Assembly: GCA_964418645.1 (NCBI GenBank)
Contig: CAYQME010000041.1
Span: 1-22,103 of the forward strand
Reading direction: 5' to 3'
DNA: 22,103 nucleotides
Source of the DNA: JAADHG01 sp964418645
GTDB taxonomy: Bacteria > Bacteroidota > Bacteroidia > Flavobacteriales > Flavobacteriaceae
The position numbers and the translations under genes were made by a program. Below, in pieces: positions 21,513-22,103 of this stretch. Under the pieces are notes generated by a model. That model saw nothing but the letters and a program-made list of their open reading frames with translations, was not told the DNA's origin and searched no databases. Each line of letters starts with the position of its first letter. Positions within the stretch are counted from its first letter, which is position 1.

Positions 21513-21520
21513 CAAAGCTA
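21513..21520 (-). promoter_or_regulatory. -7 box for the leader/MFS transcript
   Basis: Minus-strand TAGCTTTG is an exact TAnnTTTG match, 19 nt before the leader-peptide ATG at 21493. It lies back-to-back with the plus-strand -7 box at 21541-21548, only 20 bp apart. Confidence 0.55.
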
Positions 21521-21540
21521 TGGAAAATAATTGTAAGTTG

Positions 21541-21548
21541 TATTTTTG
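21541..21548 (+). promoter_or_regulatory. -7 box for the DUF1684 gene
   Basis: TATTTTTG is an exact TAnnTTTG match, 19 nt before the ATG at 21568. Its expected -33 region would overlap the -7 box of the divergent leader/MFS promoter. Confidence 0.55.
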
Positions 21549-21567
21549 AATGAAAAAATGAAATTTT

Positions 21568-22103
21568 ATGAAGAATGTATTCTATTTATTGCTTATTATT
21601 TTTGTATCGAGCTGTACTCAAGAAAAACAAAAGCTTCAAGGAGATACCGATTTTCAACGGAAGCTAAACGCTGAATTTAAAGATGCTTCAAAATCACCTT
21701 TAAAAGATAAAGACAGAAAAGATTTTAGAGGACTTGACTTTTTTAAGTTTGATTTAGCTTATGTTGTTACTGCAACTTTAAAACGTACTCCAGACTCTAA
21801 ATGGTTTAAAATGAAAACCACAACAAGTAGAGTTTCTAACGAACGGGTTTATGGTGTATTATCGTTTGAAATGAATGGCGAATTATATGAATTAAATGTA
21901 TATCAAGGAGAAGATTTAATGACAAGAGAAGGGTTTAAAGATTATTTATTTCTACCTTTTATAGATGACACTAATGGTGATACTACTTATGGAGGTGGCC
22001 GCTATATAGATTTAAGAATTCCTAATGGAGATACTATTGTTATCGATTTTAATAAAGCCTATAACCCGTATTGTGCCTATAATGATAAGTATTCGTGTCC
22101 TAT
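21568..22103 (+). CDS. DUF1684-family lipoprotein, 3' end outside the window
   Basis: 178 codons are visible without a stop; the gene runs off the window. A signal peptide ends in the lipobox VSSC (Cys16), so it is a lipid-anchored envelope protein. The body matches the DUF1684 pattern: a short charged N-terminal part (FQRKLNAEFKDASKSPLKDKDRKDFRGLDFF), RTPDSKWFKMKTTTSR, VYGVLSFEMNGELYELNVYQ, LFLPFIDDTNGDTTYGGGRYIDL and the hallmark DFNKAYNPYCAYNDKYSCP near the C-terminus. The function of the family is unknown. It is usually about 190-300 residues, so little is missing here. It is divergent from the MFS unit. Confidence 0.85.
   Translation, partial: MKNVFYLLLIIFVSSCTQEKQKLQGDTDFQRKLNAEFKDASKSPLKDKDRKDFRGLDFFKFDLAYVVTATLKRTPDSKWFKMKTTTSRVSNERVYGVLSFEMNGELYELNVYQGEDLMTREGFKDYLFLPFIDDTNGDTTYGGGRYIDLRIPNGDTIVIDFNKAYNPYCAYNDKYSCP

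Noticed and set aside
1..22103. tRNA, rRNA, CRISPR array, insertion sequence or phage genes
   Set aside because: Looked for on both strands; no cloverleaf, regular spaced repeats, transposase or phage proteins are visible.

Overview
The window is AT-rich chromosomal DNA of a member of the Bacteroidota, almost certainly Flavobacteriaceae. Three things point there. Promoters carry the Bacteroidota -7 box (TAnnTTTG, with exact matches ahead of purM, prfA, the 130-aa four-helix protein, the MFS leader and the DUF1684 gene). Start codons lack Shine-Dalgarno sequences. The gene families are typical of flavobacteria: the long PurM form, class-2 PyrF, IcmF, a PqqB-like lipoprotein, SusC-type plug modules and DUF1684. 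I see no rRNA, tRNA, CRISPR array, phage or transposase gene.

Layout. 1-2335 (+): a 46-residue secreted acidic peptide with a strong terminator, an outer-membrane beta-barrel protein and purM. 2332-3597 (-): an SLC13 anion transporter cut by a 100-N assembly gap, preceded by a small three-helix membrane protein. 3715-5669 (+): prfA then pyrF, with a dispersed palindromic repeat between them. 5670-6363: small or possible genes on the minus strand and a stretch without a convincing gene. 6364-10842 (+): a PqqB-like metallo-beta-lactamase lipoprotein and icmF (fused isobutyryl-CoA mutase). 10910-11302 (-) and 11419-11865 (+): a small helical protein and an Lrp/AsnC regulator, divergent. 11855-16008 (-): a two-gene unit for an exported M14 zinc peptidase and an exported amidohydrolase. 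16176-21344 (-): a barrel-less duplicated SusC-plug/TPR protein, a DJ-1/PfpI-fold lipoprotein, a VOC protein and an MFS transporter. 21568-end (+): a DUF1684 lipoprotein, truncated by the window edge.

Two observations stand out. (1) The MFS transporter is preceded by what looks like a complete transcription attenuator: a Bacteroidota promoter, a 24-codon leader peptide with two Trp codons, and an intrinsic terminator whose 5' arm and loop pair perfectly over 10 nt with a segment spanning the second Trp codon. The geometry fits ribosome-stalling control. (2) A dispersed flavobacterial palindromic repeat (ends TGTCATTCTGAAC and GAAGAATCT) lies between prfA and pyrF and also inside two coding sequences, icmF and the PfpI-like lipoprotein gene. 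In both genes it is in frame, in the same orientation, and encodes the same EIL...VQND signature. In icmF it falls in the linker between the GTPase and mutase domains. A related hairpin lies between the PfpI and VOC genes. This resembles the protein-coding palindromic elements known from Rickettsia.

Functionally the window mixes housekeeping genes (purM, pyrF, prfA), branched-chain acyl-CoA metabolism (icmF), exported hydrolases for peptides and small amides, and envelope lipoproteins. The links between neighbours are mostly co-orientation and short spacing; only prfA-pyrF and the M14-amidohydrolase pair look like operons.
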